This document shows, piece by piece, positions 24,641 to 36,890 of a stretch of DNA of 64,000 bases. Source of the DNA: Plectrocnemia conspersa. Its lineage: Eukaryota > Arthropoda > Insecta > Trichoptera > Polycentropodidae. The notes under the pieces were generated by a model that worked only from the letters and a program-made list of their open reading frames with translations, ran no database searches and was not told where the DNA came from. The DNA lies in NCBI GenBank assembly GCA_009617715.1, contig VTFK01000003.1, forward strand, positions 2,356,001 to 2,420,000, given 5' to 3'. The translations under genes and the position numbers were made by a program. Each line of letters begins with the position of its first letter. Within the stretch, counting starts at the first letter, position 1.

Positions 24641-27495
24641 TTGTTTTGCTCAGAAGCCTAATTATTATTGTATTAAAGTATGAAAAAATAGCTCTCAAGG
24701 CTTCGAATGATCTATCACGTATTCTACTATTTTTTTCTAAACATTAAGTTTTATTATTGATTCCATGCATCGCAAAGTGATCCTTCAGTTAAGGTGAGCG
24801 TGTTTTAAAGATGAGCGAACCTATGCCCTGATTTCTTAAGGTGAACAGCAGCAATAGCGATTATAGCTAGTCGAGATCGTAAATGTAATTGATTCTGCTC
24901 GATTTGGTGCAAAAAATAGTTCAAGGCTCTAACATTTGCGTTCTATAGAATTATTGCACGACGGGTCAAGGAAAATGCGGTAATTAAAGAAAGAGTGTAT
25001 TTTTTCCTATCAAAGATACATTTTGATTGGTCATGTATATTATAATCGATTGAACAACCTAAAAAATACTGCGCATAACCAAAATGATCGTTGAATGGTT
25101 CAATGCTCGTTACAAAAACACCATGGTCGAATTTTTCAATTATTATATTCGGTTGAATATTCGTTTAAAAATTAAACTTCATTTACCCTTCAAATGCTAA
25201 TTGAATAACAAAATATTGAAAGGGCATGAGTCAGACTTCAAAGTTGAATTACAATAGATAATATAACAAAGGCAAAAATTATAAACGTAATGGAAAAGAG
25301 TAAATAAACCAGATTTTGATGAAATAAATTAACGTGTCATTGATTTAAAAAAAATACTAGTTAATCGCATAATTATGATTTTTAGTATTAAATCAGTAGA
25401 TATATCTATAAAATATTGAATCCTCTTTAACCATTAAAATAACTATGAAATTCTATTATTCAGCAAGAACTTGGACACATGTATTTGAGAAAGGTTGTGA
25501 TCCACTATGTAATGTTCTGTATATATAAATATAATTTTTTACTATAACGTATTCATGTTAGCCATTATTCATACATTTTTCTTCATTTTGGTCATCAGTA
25601 CCGAACAAAAGATTACCGAATGGACTTACAGTTCATCTTTTATCATTCAAAGTGTGGCTAACTGGAAAAAAAACGCGCATTTCAATTCGGTTGCTTCGTC
25701 TCGCTTCGCCAACCAACATTTAAAATAAATTATTAACCTATCCATTGACGAAATCGGCAAAAGATCTCTGCACTAACGTCACTTTCTTAAAATTACAATA
25801 AATTAAATTGCTATATTTTTGGCATTTGCCAAAATCATATAAAACAAGGCCATAGAATGTTATTGTTATGAAACATATTTTAAAGCTTGCATCTCCTGTC
25901 AAGATAATTTATTGATTGTATCATAATAAACGAAAAAAAAACAGATCGATCATTTTTATTTTGCGACTTATTGTTGATAAGTATTTTTTTGGAACAATGT
26001 GACCTAGTTTATCTTGACGAGAGTTTATCACGCATTCAATATAGAAAACAATATGCATTAACCTTCGTTCATTGCTCATTGTATATGTGTTGTAATTTGA
26101 GATAAAGAACGATTGCTCTAGGACAATTGATCCATGAAAAATATGCAATGTCTAAATAAACAACAAAAATGGTACATACCGTCGAAATAAATATATCACT
26201 ACTGTTCTTAAACGTTCTGTCTAAAACACAATTTTATTGTTACAATAATTTATTATTTTTTTAATTGTCTACTGCTTGATTGATGCTAAATATGTCTTTA
26301 ATGTTTATGGTTTCTCAGTACACAAATTATGCAATGCAGAATGTAAATGGAAAAGTTATATGGAACAGCTATTTTAAATGTTTTTTTATTTTATATTTTT
26401 TATCATTTAATACATATAATTAATTTAGATATTGTAGTAAGAATTTGTTCTGCAATCGTTCTAAATATCGTGGTGTGCTTCGGTGAATATTTTTATGTGA
26501 ATTTTGCTATAAATTGCCTTGCACACAAGCTGCAAGTGGAACACTTTTAATACTTACTTATTATGATATAATCGAAAGAAAGAAAGCGATTAATAGTTTG
26601 TTTCAGTAAAGCATTTTTATATTGTTCTATATCGAGGTCGGTTACTAGTACTTGTATTTAACTGTTATACTTCAACGACATTGGAAAGATTAATGTTTAA
26701 GAAAAAAATTAATGGCGTGAAAGGAACTAAGAGTAAAATCTTAAGTAAAACCACAAAATCAGGGTTAATATATTATATAATAATTTTATGTAATAAGCTA
26801 GTAATAGTTAACTCGTACTTCCGAGTTGTTTCTAGTCTTTTCACTATCAGACATTATTTAATAAGTTGTTTTAGCTTTCATCTCCGCGCGTTCTTCTGAA
26901 TCAAGAGTTAATTATAGTAAAGGTATTACTCAACATATTGCGTGATAACATTATAACTATGTAATTTGAATTTAACTCGAGAGGTTAATTATATAATGTA
27001 GCATAGTAAAGGTAATGATTTTAGCGATATATTTTAGGTTGTGTGATTATAATATTATTCTTCAAAATATTTGATTGCGACTGAAAATAATACATTTTTA
27101 ATGTGTGTAAAGGCACCAAAAGGCAATTGGAAATACTTTTAGCTAATCCCCACAGAATATATTATTTCCACAAAAATTTATCGGCTCTTACCAACAACTA
27201 GAGTTTTATCAAGATGGAAATGTCAAAAATAAATTTGCGTATAATTTTGCGCAAAATTTTCATAAAACAGATTCTCGAAGCAAATGTGTTTCTTATTTTA
27301 TAGTTTTCGAAGCGCAACATTTTGTTTAGTTATAAATTGATATTGCTATTGAAGTGCCACTTAATATGTTGCAAATCACAAAAAATTAGGATAATTTACT
27401 CTCTGACATTCATTAATATTTCAAGAGGACTATATATTACATCAGCACATGGAATACATATGCAATAAAGCCTCAAAGATATTGGGATTTGTCTT
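24641..27495. other. Intergenic
   Basis: AT-rich DNA with moderately complex patches at 24770-25000 and 25570-25800. Frames of 67-75 codons at 25921-26899 encode hydrophobic peptides typical of translated A/T sequence. No supported gene. Confidence 0.4.
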
Positions 27496-27568
27496 CAATT
27501 GAAGAGCTCAAGGGCACTGTGCATATTGTATAATTATCTAGTGCGCAGTACCCTTGAGCATCTGGTTG
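27496..27568. ncRNA. Pre-miRNA-like hairpin
   Basis: The plus strand folds as a 73-nt stem-loop. Arm 27506-27523 pairs with 27542-27559 at 17 of 18 positions (one G-U, one C-A mismatch). Below a one-base bulge AGA pairs with TCT, and CAATT pairs with GGTTG. The terminal loop is 18 nt. Arm words are GCTCAAGGGCACTGTGCA and TGCGCAGTACCCTTGAGC. Size, arm length and small bulges fit an animal miRNA precursor, but neither arm matches a conserved insect miRNA that I recognise. A short foldback transposon relic is the alternative. Strand of transcription is unknown. Confidence 0.4.
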
Positions 27569-27689
27569 TCAAATAGTGCAATCAATTCACTTTATATAGA
27601 AAAGGTCTAAAAATGGTTTTTCAGATACTTGTATACAAGGGAATATAAATGTTATCAATTTTATTTCTGCAAAGTATGCTGGGATATGA

Positions 27690-28160
27690 TTCATTGATTT
27701 AAAAACCCAGGTGTTTCCACACGCTCATTATGGTCGAGCATGGGCCACCGGCTCATTAGCAACCAGTAGCCTTAACATAATGTAAGCTCCGCATAGTCAG
27801 CTGTGCGGCAACGAAGTGTTACACTTCCGTTCTCGACCTAAGCCGTCACGATCGACGACTGCGGCTGGATCATGATTAATATTTATGGTCTCTCGGCGTC
27901 ACGATCTATTTTGGAGCCAGAAAAGCTAATAGGGAATATATATTATCCAGAGATTCTGGACGAACTTTGTTTTTATGCGCCATCTATCGGATAATATTGA
28001 TTTGTTCTCATCCAGATACACGCAGTTGGTGAACGCATTTTGGTCTATCTACTATTGTATATAATTTAATAGTATTATTTTGTTAATATGTATTGTTTTT
28101 TCCCCTGTGCATTGACCCTGTAAAGCTGTTATGCTCTGCGCATGTATTAAAATAAATAAA
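27690..28160 (+). mobile_element. GC-rich block with AATA-type tail, possible LINE 3' end
   Basis: From 27700 to about 28030 the base composition is clearly richer in GC than the flanks, with no open frame over 60 codons. It ends in TGTATTAAAATAAATAAATT (28143), like the short A-rich tails of RTE/CR1-type LINEs. No protein homology was recognised. Confidence 0.3.
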
Positions 28161-30004
28161 TTTAGGATAGTACTTGACGGCGCAGTGCAAAATTTTTGCA
28201 TATATTCTCAAAACATACTTGTTTGTCATTTTAATCTATGAAATTAGCACCGCAACGCAACGCAAAAAATATCATAAAATTTTATCTCAAAGATAACGAT
28301 TTTTTTATATTGATTCGGAATGATTGAACTGATATTTTATTTGCAGAGCTTCATGCTTCATTTAACCTAAATTTTTAGATAGTTACATTCTTAAAAAGTG
28401 TGACATTGCATTTGGCAGTTCATGCAACTTTAAAGGCAAAATTTTTATATTTTTATTTACTCAAAAGCGAACAGACAAAGCTATCGATAGCATAGTATAA
28501 AATATCTAGTAAAATTCATACGTATAAGTAGAAAAGTAAAATTTTCTGCATTAAAATATGGCTTAGTACATATATATATATTATTAACTAAATTTATCGT
28601 AAATATATATTGATTACTTATGAATTAACAGCTGTAATAGTATATTTTTTAATTACAGTGATTTTTTCTAGCATGGATATTTTTATTGTCTTAGTCGATT
28701 CATTAAAAGGACATCAAGAAAAATGAGAGAAATATCTTTATATATGTTTCCATTTAGATATGCTTTTTGCGGAAATGCATTTTGATTAGTTACCAAGTCA
28801 GGCTTCCTGAAAAGTCTGGTCATTTAGTTGATCCGACTTCGGAGTTTAAAAAAGTCTTCTGAATAAACATATTAATAAGTTATACATATTAATAAGGTCT
28901 TATTTGGATTCTAAAGACATCCGAATAAAATTTTAGTTTAAATTATCCGAATTTTTTAATTCAGGACGTCTTGATCATAGGGAAATGAAACATTTGCATG
29001 TCTTTCATTCGTTAGTCAGCTCATATTTAATTAAAAACTATAATAGTTTTTATATATAAACTATAAAGCTAGTTTGGACGCTATATTTACTAATCTGCTT
29101 TTTAAAATTATTTAGGGGTTTGGTTGTTGTAAATTCAGGAGCTTGGTAACTTTTCGTGATACATTTAGAGATTTTTTGTATTATTAGTAGACCACGACAG
29201 ATCATTAGACCTAACGCAGTCGATCGAATGAGTCGTTGCACACACAGAACCGTAATAAATGGTTGCACAATCCTTTTCTCATGTCTTTTGTTAACGCGGT
29301 TATTGCAGTTATTATTTCACTTTCTATACATTTCAAGTTAGCGCCTCACAACGCCCATTGTTGTTCAATATTGCACGTATTCGACATTACTGTATTTCTC
29401 GGAGTTTCTCAAATGATAAAATGCATATACAATATATGTATAGACGAGATAGCTCAGCCGAGTGTCACTCTCTGTTTAATAAAGGACACCTGGTAACTCT
29501 TCAATGAAATTTGTAATAATATTTCCTGGTGATGTTAGTAGTTGCTAGTAGCACTTGAACAAAGTTTATGTTTTGACACCACATCAACACTAGAAATAAG
29601 GAAATTAGCAACTGAGTATTTGAATGAGGATAATGTTAAATACAAAATATGAACGACCTTGTTTTTTTCAACGACAACGACAACAACGTTAAATTATCAA
29701 AAAATAAAATAAAACACACAGTGAAAACACGTGTAGTAGTTGATGTCAATAAAGTCATTTTATTGCATTTATGTATTTTTCTGAGTGTTCTCTTGAAGTA
29801 AGTACATGTAATAGAACTGTGTGAAATGTTGACTATTGTTAATATTTTCCCATGTTTTAATAAGAATACGGTGATATTAACTGCTTTATAATAGAAGAAA
29901 GAAAAATATATTATACCTACTCGTAAATATTTAAATTTATTTTTTAAATTACTTTTGTATATTAATTTTGACTATATTACAAAGTGATTTCGAATATTTC
30001 ATTA
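28161..30004. other. Intergenic
   Basis: No gene recognised. 29100-29500 is less AT-rich and has three overlapping frames on both strands, none with homology. A CAACGACAACGACAACAACG microsatellite lies near 29667. Confidence 0.4.
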
Positions 30005-30640
30005 TGATGATCTTGAGTTGCGGGTGGAGTCACAATTCAAGCCATTTTTAATATTAAAAAACACTTTATTAATAACAAGATCATACAAAAAGCACTATAT
30101 AAACACAGATAAAAAGCGCCACAAGAGACACGGTTTACGGAGCATATTATCCGGGAGCACAGACCCTCAAATATGCATCATCTAGGAGCTGCGGTTGATC
30201 TGCGGGGCACGCGAATAAGCTCGTCGTCCTCAAAATAACAAAGTGGCGCCCACTCCTGTTTGATCCACTAGTAAGGCATCACTCGATGGAGGCAGCCCTA
30301 TAAGCTGCGGATTCGGGAGAGGGCGTCTCTTTAGGGAATAAAATTAATGTGGGCGTCAATTCCTGGCTGTGAATGCAGCTCTAGGGGGTTGCAGTTTCAG
30401 AGAGCCTTGATGGAGGCTCCCCTCCAGATGCTTTAAATAGAGCAGATAAAGATACCGATAGCAGATAAAGCTGAAAGTTCGAAGTCGGTATATCTGCGAA
30501 TGAGACTTTAATGGGCCCGACAAGCCAAAGCTTGAGGAAATCTCACCGTCAGGTCAAGAAAAATTAGTCTTTGCTCTGGCCGACGACCCAAGATGAAGCG
30601 TAGATCAAAGATAAAAGAGGGAGTTTCTTGAAAGCTTTTG
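30005..30640. mobile_element. LTR-like block and leader of a decayed LTR retrotransposon
   Basis: A block of about 236 bp runs from TGATGATC (30005) to AATAACA (30240), with TG…CA ends, a TATATAAA at 30096-30103 and, on the other strand, AATAAA at 30070-30065. Three bases later comes TGGCGCCCA (30244-30252), the form of a tRNA primer-binding site. The following 400 bases are GC-richer, non-coding and full of stops. No gag/pol or second LTR was found, so a solo LTR with a piece of leader is possible. Orientation is not certain because the opposite strand also reads plausibly as an LTR. Confidence 0.4.
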
Positions 30641-32625
30641 AAAACGCGTGATCACAACAATTTCTAAATTTCGTAAAAATGTTTTAATCATATTATCTTT
30701 TTTAAAAGGTGGTTCCAAGAAACGTTGGAAAGCTGTTAAAAATTTGTTCCAAAAAACGTTTTTATCTTGTTTAATGAATGGTCGCTACATAATTAAATTA
30801 AATTATAGTGTTTTTTTATTCATATTTTAAATAATCTCTCCGTTTATATGCTTAATTGTGCTTATAAGATCAAAAATATAAATTTTAATTTAATACAATA
30901 ATTATAATTATTGTATTGTACCTTTCAATAAAGTAATGTGATGTAGACGAAAATAATCTTGATAAACTGATTAAAATTAGTTCCATTGGTTAGAAATAAC
31001 GATTTTCCAGTATTTTGGCAAGTTTTTAATACTATAAATACCAGAATTAATAATTTTACTTACTTTATTTGCAGTACAAAAATGTTTTGATAATTTTTTT
31101 TTGTTACCAAGCTTTAGTAAGTATGACAAAAACTTGCATAATTGTGGTATATTTTACCTTTTTGTCTACATATGCTTCATACATATAGTATATTCCAAAA
31201 AGTAGGAATGCATATATTTGTAATATCGACTTTAATTAGTGTATTATAAAAATAATGTTTGTTGTTAGCTAAACATACAAGAAAACAGGTGCGCGAAACA
31301 TTAATAGGATTAGGATTTTTAAAGTGTAATGATAACGTATGAATTAATATCATGGACTCAAGAACAAAAATATAAACTAGAAATCTGGAAGATATACTAT
31401 GTAAAATTGTCTTCTATCATATATATGAGCTCGGTTAGTACGCGCAAATAGTTCTTTGAAAGATTAAGTATATGTTTAACAAACTAATAATTATTTTATG
31501 CTTGAAGTACATACATGCGATGTATCTCAAGCATTAATAATTATTAATCAGAATAGAGACCTAAACCATAATTCTTTGGGTAAGGATTTTAAATATTCTT
31601 ATGATAATTTAATAAATTAATATATTAAATCATATAAATATTTTTTTGTATTTTACATAATTCTGTGTATTTTTAATGTGCTGTATATCTTATTATGTAG
31701 AATAGAGTATATTATTTTTGCCATTTAATTTTTAAAATACTAAAAATATGGCGAACAAATATTACAGCTGTGTGACAACATTATTGAAAATTAAATTATT
31801 TTAATATATCTACGTATTAATGTATATGTATTATGAATAAAAAAATATTAAATGTGAATGAAGAATAAATTTATTATAGTTTATAATCATTAATAAAATA
31901 TATATTCTTCCAATCGCGACTTACTATATAGAAAAGTATATTTTAATATATAGTTTTATTCTTTGTTAGTCAAAGTGGAAGGAAATAACTAACAAGAAAC
32001 ATATTTTCCTATATTATATGTATAATTATTATAAAGCAACTCTAATTAATTAAAAATAGCTAACATATTTTTATTACTGTTGTGAATATCTAAAAGATTA
32101 TGCAAGTACAATAAACAATAAAACTCATTGAATAATAGATTGTTATAGACAACCTGAATGTTGCATTGAAAACTCTGTGTAATTCCTCTAATTACGTTTG
32201 ATTTGCTAAACATTTAGTTATTGCTTTTCTGCACAATGCTGTTATTAATGAAAACAAAAATGTTACTTGTAAATGGTTAATTCACATCCTCTTTGTATTC
32301 ATAATTAATAATTATTGCTATTATGATAGATTCAAATCTGCACTCTCGTTATTATTATATATTTTTTGTGATATAAAATTGTTGTTCTCTTTGTATTAGA
32401 TATAATACAAGTACATGTATAAAAAATGCGTGAGATAATACAAATGTATTTCATTATCTTGTAACGTTACACGTTTTATCATACAATGAATTAATTTATC
32501 ATTATAAATGCTATGTATGTCATTGCACTATAAATATGATATGTGTGCAGTGATTCATAAATCTGTGGTTAAAAACTTCATGTGTGCTATTAAATATGAA
32601 ACCAGAGTGAACTTTTTATTTTCAG
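30641..32625. other. Upstream region of the CRAL-TRIO gene
   Basis: AT-rich, presumably holding the promoter and a non-coding leader exon, since the coding exon starts just after a splice acceptor. No TATA/initiator pair stood out. A 60-codon frame at 30648-30830 is unrecognised. Confidence 0.35.
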
Positions 32626-32665
32626 TTAATGATTTAAAAAGGCAGTGAGATATATTTAATTGAAA
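32626..32665 (+). promoter_or_regulatory. 5'UTR part of first coding exon of the CRAL-TRIO gene, with preceding splice acceptor
   Basis: A pyrimidine-rich tract ending TTTTCAG at 32625 stands 40 bases before the initiator ATG. It suggests that a non-coding leader exon is spliced on from farther upstream. No TATA box is evident immediately upstream, in keeping with the true transcription start lying elsewhere. A minimal ATG-ATT-TAA upstream ORF is present. Confidence 0.5.
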
Positions 32666-33839
32666 ATGCCAGAAGAGTGCAGATTTGAATTGGATATTGG
32701 CGAACCTTCGCCACATGTTCTGGAATATGCTCGAGAACATCTAAACGAAAATCCCGAGACACGAGCGAAAAACTTGCAAGATTTGAGGGATATGATATAT
32801 GGTTAATATAAAATATGTATATAATATAGTAAATAAACTTTAAACGCTAAATAATAAATTCATGTATTACAGAAAAAGGAGAATGTACACCACACAGGAT
32901 GGATGATGAATATCTTTTGAGGTTTTTAAGAGCCAGAAATTTTGTAGTGGAACGCGCTCATCGTTTAGTAAGTTTATACATTAAATAATGTGTATATTAT
33001 ATAATATAATATAATTAATATTTTTATAATGCATCATTAGGTCGTTAACTATTATACGATGAAAGAAGATAATCCAAATTTTCATGTCAACGTAGAACCT
33101 CTTAAGATGAGACACATAGGAGACGATGATATTTTAACCGTTCCTCCATATCGAGATCAGAAAGGACATCGTTTGATGATATATAGAATTGGTATGTTAT
33201 TAAAGCAATTATCTCAAACATTTAGTATAATAAATACATGTTTACTACAGGTAATTGGGATCCTAGTAAGTATTCCATAGACGAACTGTTTAAAGCTACT
33301 TTGATAGTTCTTGAACTCGGAATACTTGAACCGCAAGCTCAAATCATGGGCGGTGTTGCTATCTTTGATTTAGAGAATCTCTCGATGCAACAAGCTTGGA
33401 AAGTTACACCTTCTATAGCATTAAAAGTAATTCAGCTGATGGTGGTGAGTGTTTATCACTTAATTGTATAAAATACTATGCATATTTATATTGATTTAAT
33501 TTTTAGACATGTTTCCCAATGAAAACGCAAGCTATCCATATAGTCAATCAATCGTGGATGTTTGATACCATATATTCAGTGTTTAAGCCGTTTTTAGATG
33601 AAAGAATGAGGGAAAAGTTGTTCTTTCACGGCACTGATATGGAGTCGTTGCAAAATCATATAAAACCATCTTGTCTGCCGTTGAAATATGGAGGAACAAG
33701 ACCGGAATATACTTATACACATTGGTTAGATTCCCTGAAAAATAATAAGAAGATAGTTAAAGAAATGAAGTCTTTAGGTTATCAATTCGATCCGAAAGAG
33801 TTACCAAATGATTCCGATGACGATTTAATAAAAAAATGA
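32666..33839 (+). CDS. CRAL-TRIO (SEC14-like) lipid-binding protein, alpha-tocopherol-transfer-protein-like
   Basis: Five coding exons join in frame: 32666-32801, 32873-32967, 33041-33191, 33251-33444 and 33507-33839, with GT/AG at every junction. The product is 302 aa, normal for the insect CRAL-TRIO/clavesin/TTP-like family. The CRAL-TRIO N-terminal helical region covers about residues 30-80 and includes DDEYLLRFLRARNF at 56-69. The lipid-binding CRAL-TRIO domain covers about 95-260, with GGVAIFDLENLS near 161-172 and the family signature from CFPMKTQAIHIVN (194-206) to KPFLDERMREKLFFHG. There is no signal peptide, so it should be a cytosolic carrier of a hydrophobic ligand; the ligand cannot be read from sequence. 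The start is the first ATG after a likely 5'UTR splice acceptor (AG at 32624-32625). A two-codon upstream ORF (ATG ATT TAA) lies in that leader. No frameshift or internal stop is present. Family assignment is firm; the exact orthologue is not. Confidence 0.93.
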
Positions 33840-34015
33840 TTAATTTATTAGCTTTTTACAAATATACATTCATATCATATATATTTTATATTTTTTTATA
33901 AATTAATTAACAATTATTATATTATTAAGAGGAACGATTTCAATTTACTATAATATATTTGTGATAGATTTTCACCAATTTTTTTTACAAATGTGATAAA
34001 AATGTGTTTTATGTT

Positions 34016-34021
34016 AATAAA
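34016..34021 (+). promoter_or_regulatory. Polyadenylation signal of the CRAL-TRIO gene
   Basis: A canonical AATAAA lies about 175 bases after the TGA stop, in AT-rich 3' DNA. It is the first exact AATAAA on the plus strand after the stop, so it is the most likely cleavage signal. TATA-rich sequence between stop and signal could hold variant hexamers. Confidence 0.5.
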
Positions 34022-34331
34022 AAGTACAAAAATATTATTTGAAACATTTTTTTTATGTTTCTACATAAATCAAATTATGTATACTATAAACAATTATGTT
34101 TATTAAAAATATGCTAAATATAGACGCTTGAAAATATTTTAATGTATTTAATTTCACCAAAATTGTTTAATATATATATATGTATAAATATGAATTAATT
34201 ATATTCCGATATTATACAATTTAACGAAGAAGAAAATTAATAAACGATACAACGCGCTGCCATTTGACATTGACAGCTTTGGTCATAACAGATAAAAATT
34301 TGTGCATATGAAAAATTATAAAATCTACAAT

Positions 34332-34385
34332 ATAATGATACAAATATATAAAAATATACATAAATTTATATATTTGTATCATTAT
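34332..34385. repeat. Perfect 21-bp AT-rich hairpin
   Basis: Arms 34332-34352 and 34365-34385 are exact complements (ATAATGATACAAATATATAA and one further base), with a 12-base loop. It lies about 310 bp after the CRAL-TRIO polyadenylation signal. It could be a foldback remnant or an extruding AT-rich hairpin. Confidence 0.7.
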
Positions 34386-35059
34386 CCCGTATCACATTAA
34401 TTAAATTATTATTATATACACCTGTAATGCACTAATCAATTTATATATATTTATCTATAATAATTTTCGTGTCAACTATGTACATTTTATATGTAATTAA
34501 AACTCACGAGCTTTTCGAGCCCGATAGAAGAAATGCAAGCATCATGCTAATTTCTAGTGATCCTCATGTGAAATAAATAACGTATTAAGAATAAAACCTT
34601 TTGTAGGCTGGATTTGAAAGCTGATTTATTTAGTCATTCTAGAACTACACTGGCAACACAGTCTGACGTAGCCGCGGTGTATGCAAGACTTTGTTTGGCA
34701 ATGCGACGGGAGGTGCACGTCTAACCATATAACACAAAGTTCATTGAAGTAGTATTTATGACTGTATTATTACTACGGATAACCACCGCAGAGATGATCT
34801 TAATTATATAAAAAAAACTTTTGTTATGCAACTCACATAATCGTTGCGTCGTAATTAGTTATGCAAGACTAAAAATAACAATAAAAGGATCATTAAACTA
34901 ATAGATTTGTATTCCCGAATTTACTATGAATCTGAGCGATTGTCGAGCTTCCCAAACGGAAGCTTCCCACAAATGCAAACGTAAATTACGATTGGAATTT
35001 GAATGGGGTATAATTATACACAAAAATATATAAAGAGTTTAAAAAATCAAATTAGTACG

Positions 35060-35119
35060 TTTAATTTTATGTCAGTAAAAAAATTTAAGTTTAATTTTAT
35101 GTCAGTAAAAAATTTTAAA
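35060..35119. repeat. 30-bp tandem duplication
   Basis: TTTAATTTTATGTCAGTAAA followed by an A/T tract is present twice in direct succession with only one or two differences. Confidence 0.75.
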
Positions 35120-36862
35120 ATTAAACTGCGATTTTCCAAATTTAATCAAGTACGTTGTTAAAAACTGAATATTTGCTTTTCTTTTAACATTGTCAGAACG
35201 TTATTTAATCCGGTTCGTGTTTGTAACCGCCGCGACATATTTTAATTTGGGATGAGTTTGCACGTACGTGTCGTTCGTCCTACAAGGGGGATTTCAATAC
35301 AATACAAACATTCATATAGGTCAGTTATTGACGTAAATCGATTTTAAAGCTGGATACATGTTGTCTATCGCATCACTGACCTACCGTTGGTTAGCCAACG
35401 AAATACTCTGAGAGCACGTACGGATGCTATAAATTCACTATAATTTTATTATTGCTCATCGATGAAAATAAATCGCAGCGGTGCGCTAATTTTATGGAGT
35501 GTTGAAGGAATCATAGAGTTTGTGAGTTAATCGCGTGTATTTTGTTATTTTGTACGCAACCCAAAACAAATTAATAAATTATCTTCTCTTTGCACGATAT
35601 AAATTATTGCGATCTGCAAACAAACAATGATCAAACCTCGACATTGACACATTGATGTTTTAAATGTTATTATTAAAGATCCATATTTTAAACATTTTGA
35701 GATAGATGCTAAAATTAGTTATTATTTTCTTAAGGAAATACCAATACTAAAGTAGATACGTAAGCTTCTTTTAATAGCACAATGATCACATTATTACTAT
35801 ATTAAGTGGTTTGACACAATTCTGCACAAATACATATGTATATCCTTAATCACTGTCGGATTTAGTGGACCATCAACACGGTTTTTGTACGCTTCATTTC
35901 GCGGTCATTAACATATTATGCTTCTCAAAAACTAACAAAGTTCCTCGCTACTAAAATTAGATTATTTGTTTCAATTGCCGAAATAAATCCTTACCCAATT
36001 GTTTTCAATATTTTATTTACTTCTATTGCATATCGACTTTGTCACCTTTTATCAGACATTTTAGTGTAAATTTTAAAAATATTACTTAACATTAATTTGA
36101 CATGTTTTTTGTCAATCACATTTCAAGTTCATTTTTTTATGTATTACTTTGATAATAATAATAAAACTATAAGTATTATCTATATATTGCATCATCTATT
36201 TAAGAAAAATTATGCAAACAATAGTGAGACATCGATTTTTCTTTAAATACAAATGAGCCTTCAAAAATAATAATTTCACAATAATTCATTCGCCAATGAT
36301 TCCTGGAAGGTATTGTGAGTCCAAATTGACATGAGCTTTTTCTAAGTGACATCCCCTAGTGTTCCGCCCTCTCGCAACTAAAATGCGGTGGGTATTTATA
36401 AATATTCGACTGACCCAATTTTGTATTAAAATAATGATCCACAAAAATGTATTATTATCCTTTATATTATATAAACGAGTGTATAATAATTTTTATTACA
36501 ACGTTGCGGTTGCGAAAATTTTGCCAAAATATTTTTTATATATTCAATAATAATTCGGTAATAAATATCATCTTTATCAAATCAATTCAACTCTGACAAA
36601 TCACTGTGCATAAGTTGAGTGGTTTAATTAAATATTTAATTAAAAATATTGTTACATTTAAAAAAATAAAAATATATACTCTCTAGTAGGTGTATTGTCC
36701 AGATAATTAATTTTGATAAATTATAAACATTAATAAAATTCTAACTCAGTTAATTCATGCAATAATTACGATTTTAGTCTTTAGCTATCTAACATGATAT
36801 GACAGAAAGTAACTGTAATATGTTACTTTTGAGGACGATTAAAAAAATTCCATCACCTGCCT

Positions 36863-36890
36863 CCCCCCCCCCCCAATGACGTTCCTGCAC
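36863..36890 (-). repeat. C12 homopolymer beside a hAT-like end
   Basis: Twelve C residues lie at 36863-36874, and AATGACGTTCCTG follows. On the minus strand this reads CAGGAACGTCATT then a G-run, close to the CAGGGACGTCATTT end of family D. It may be a lone end of a related element. Confidence 0.4.

Noticed and set aside
25921..26899. Several 67-75-codon frames with hydrophobic stretches, possibly receptor exons
   Set aside because: They have the composition of translated A/T-rich DNA, no family motifs and no splice-site support.
33059..33280. Separate short ORFs at 33059-33280 and 33238-33471
   Set aside because: They are exons 3 and 4 of the CRAL-TRIO gene read through into introns, not independent genes.
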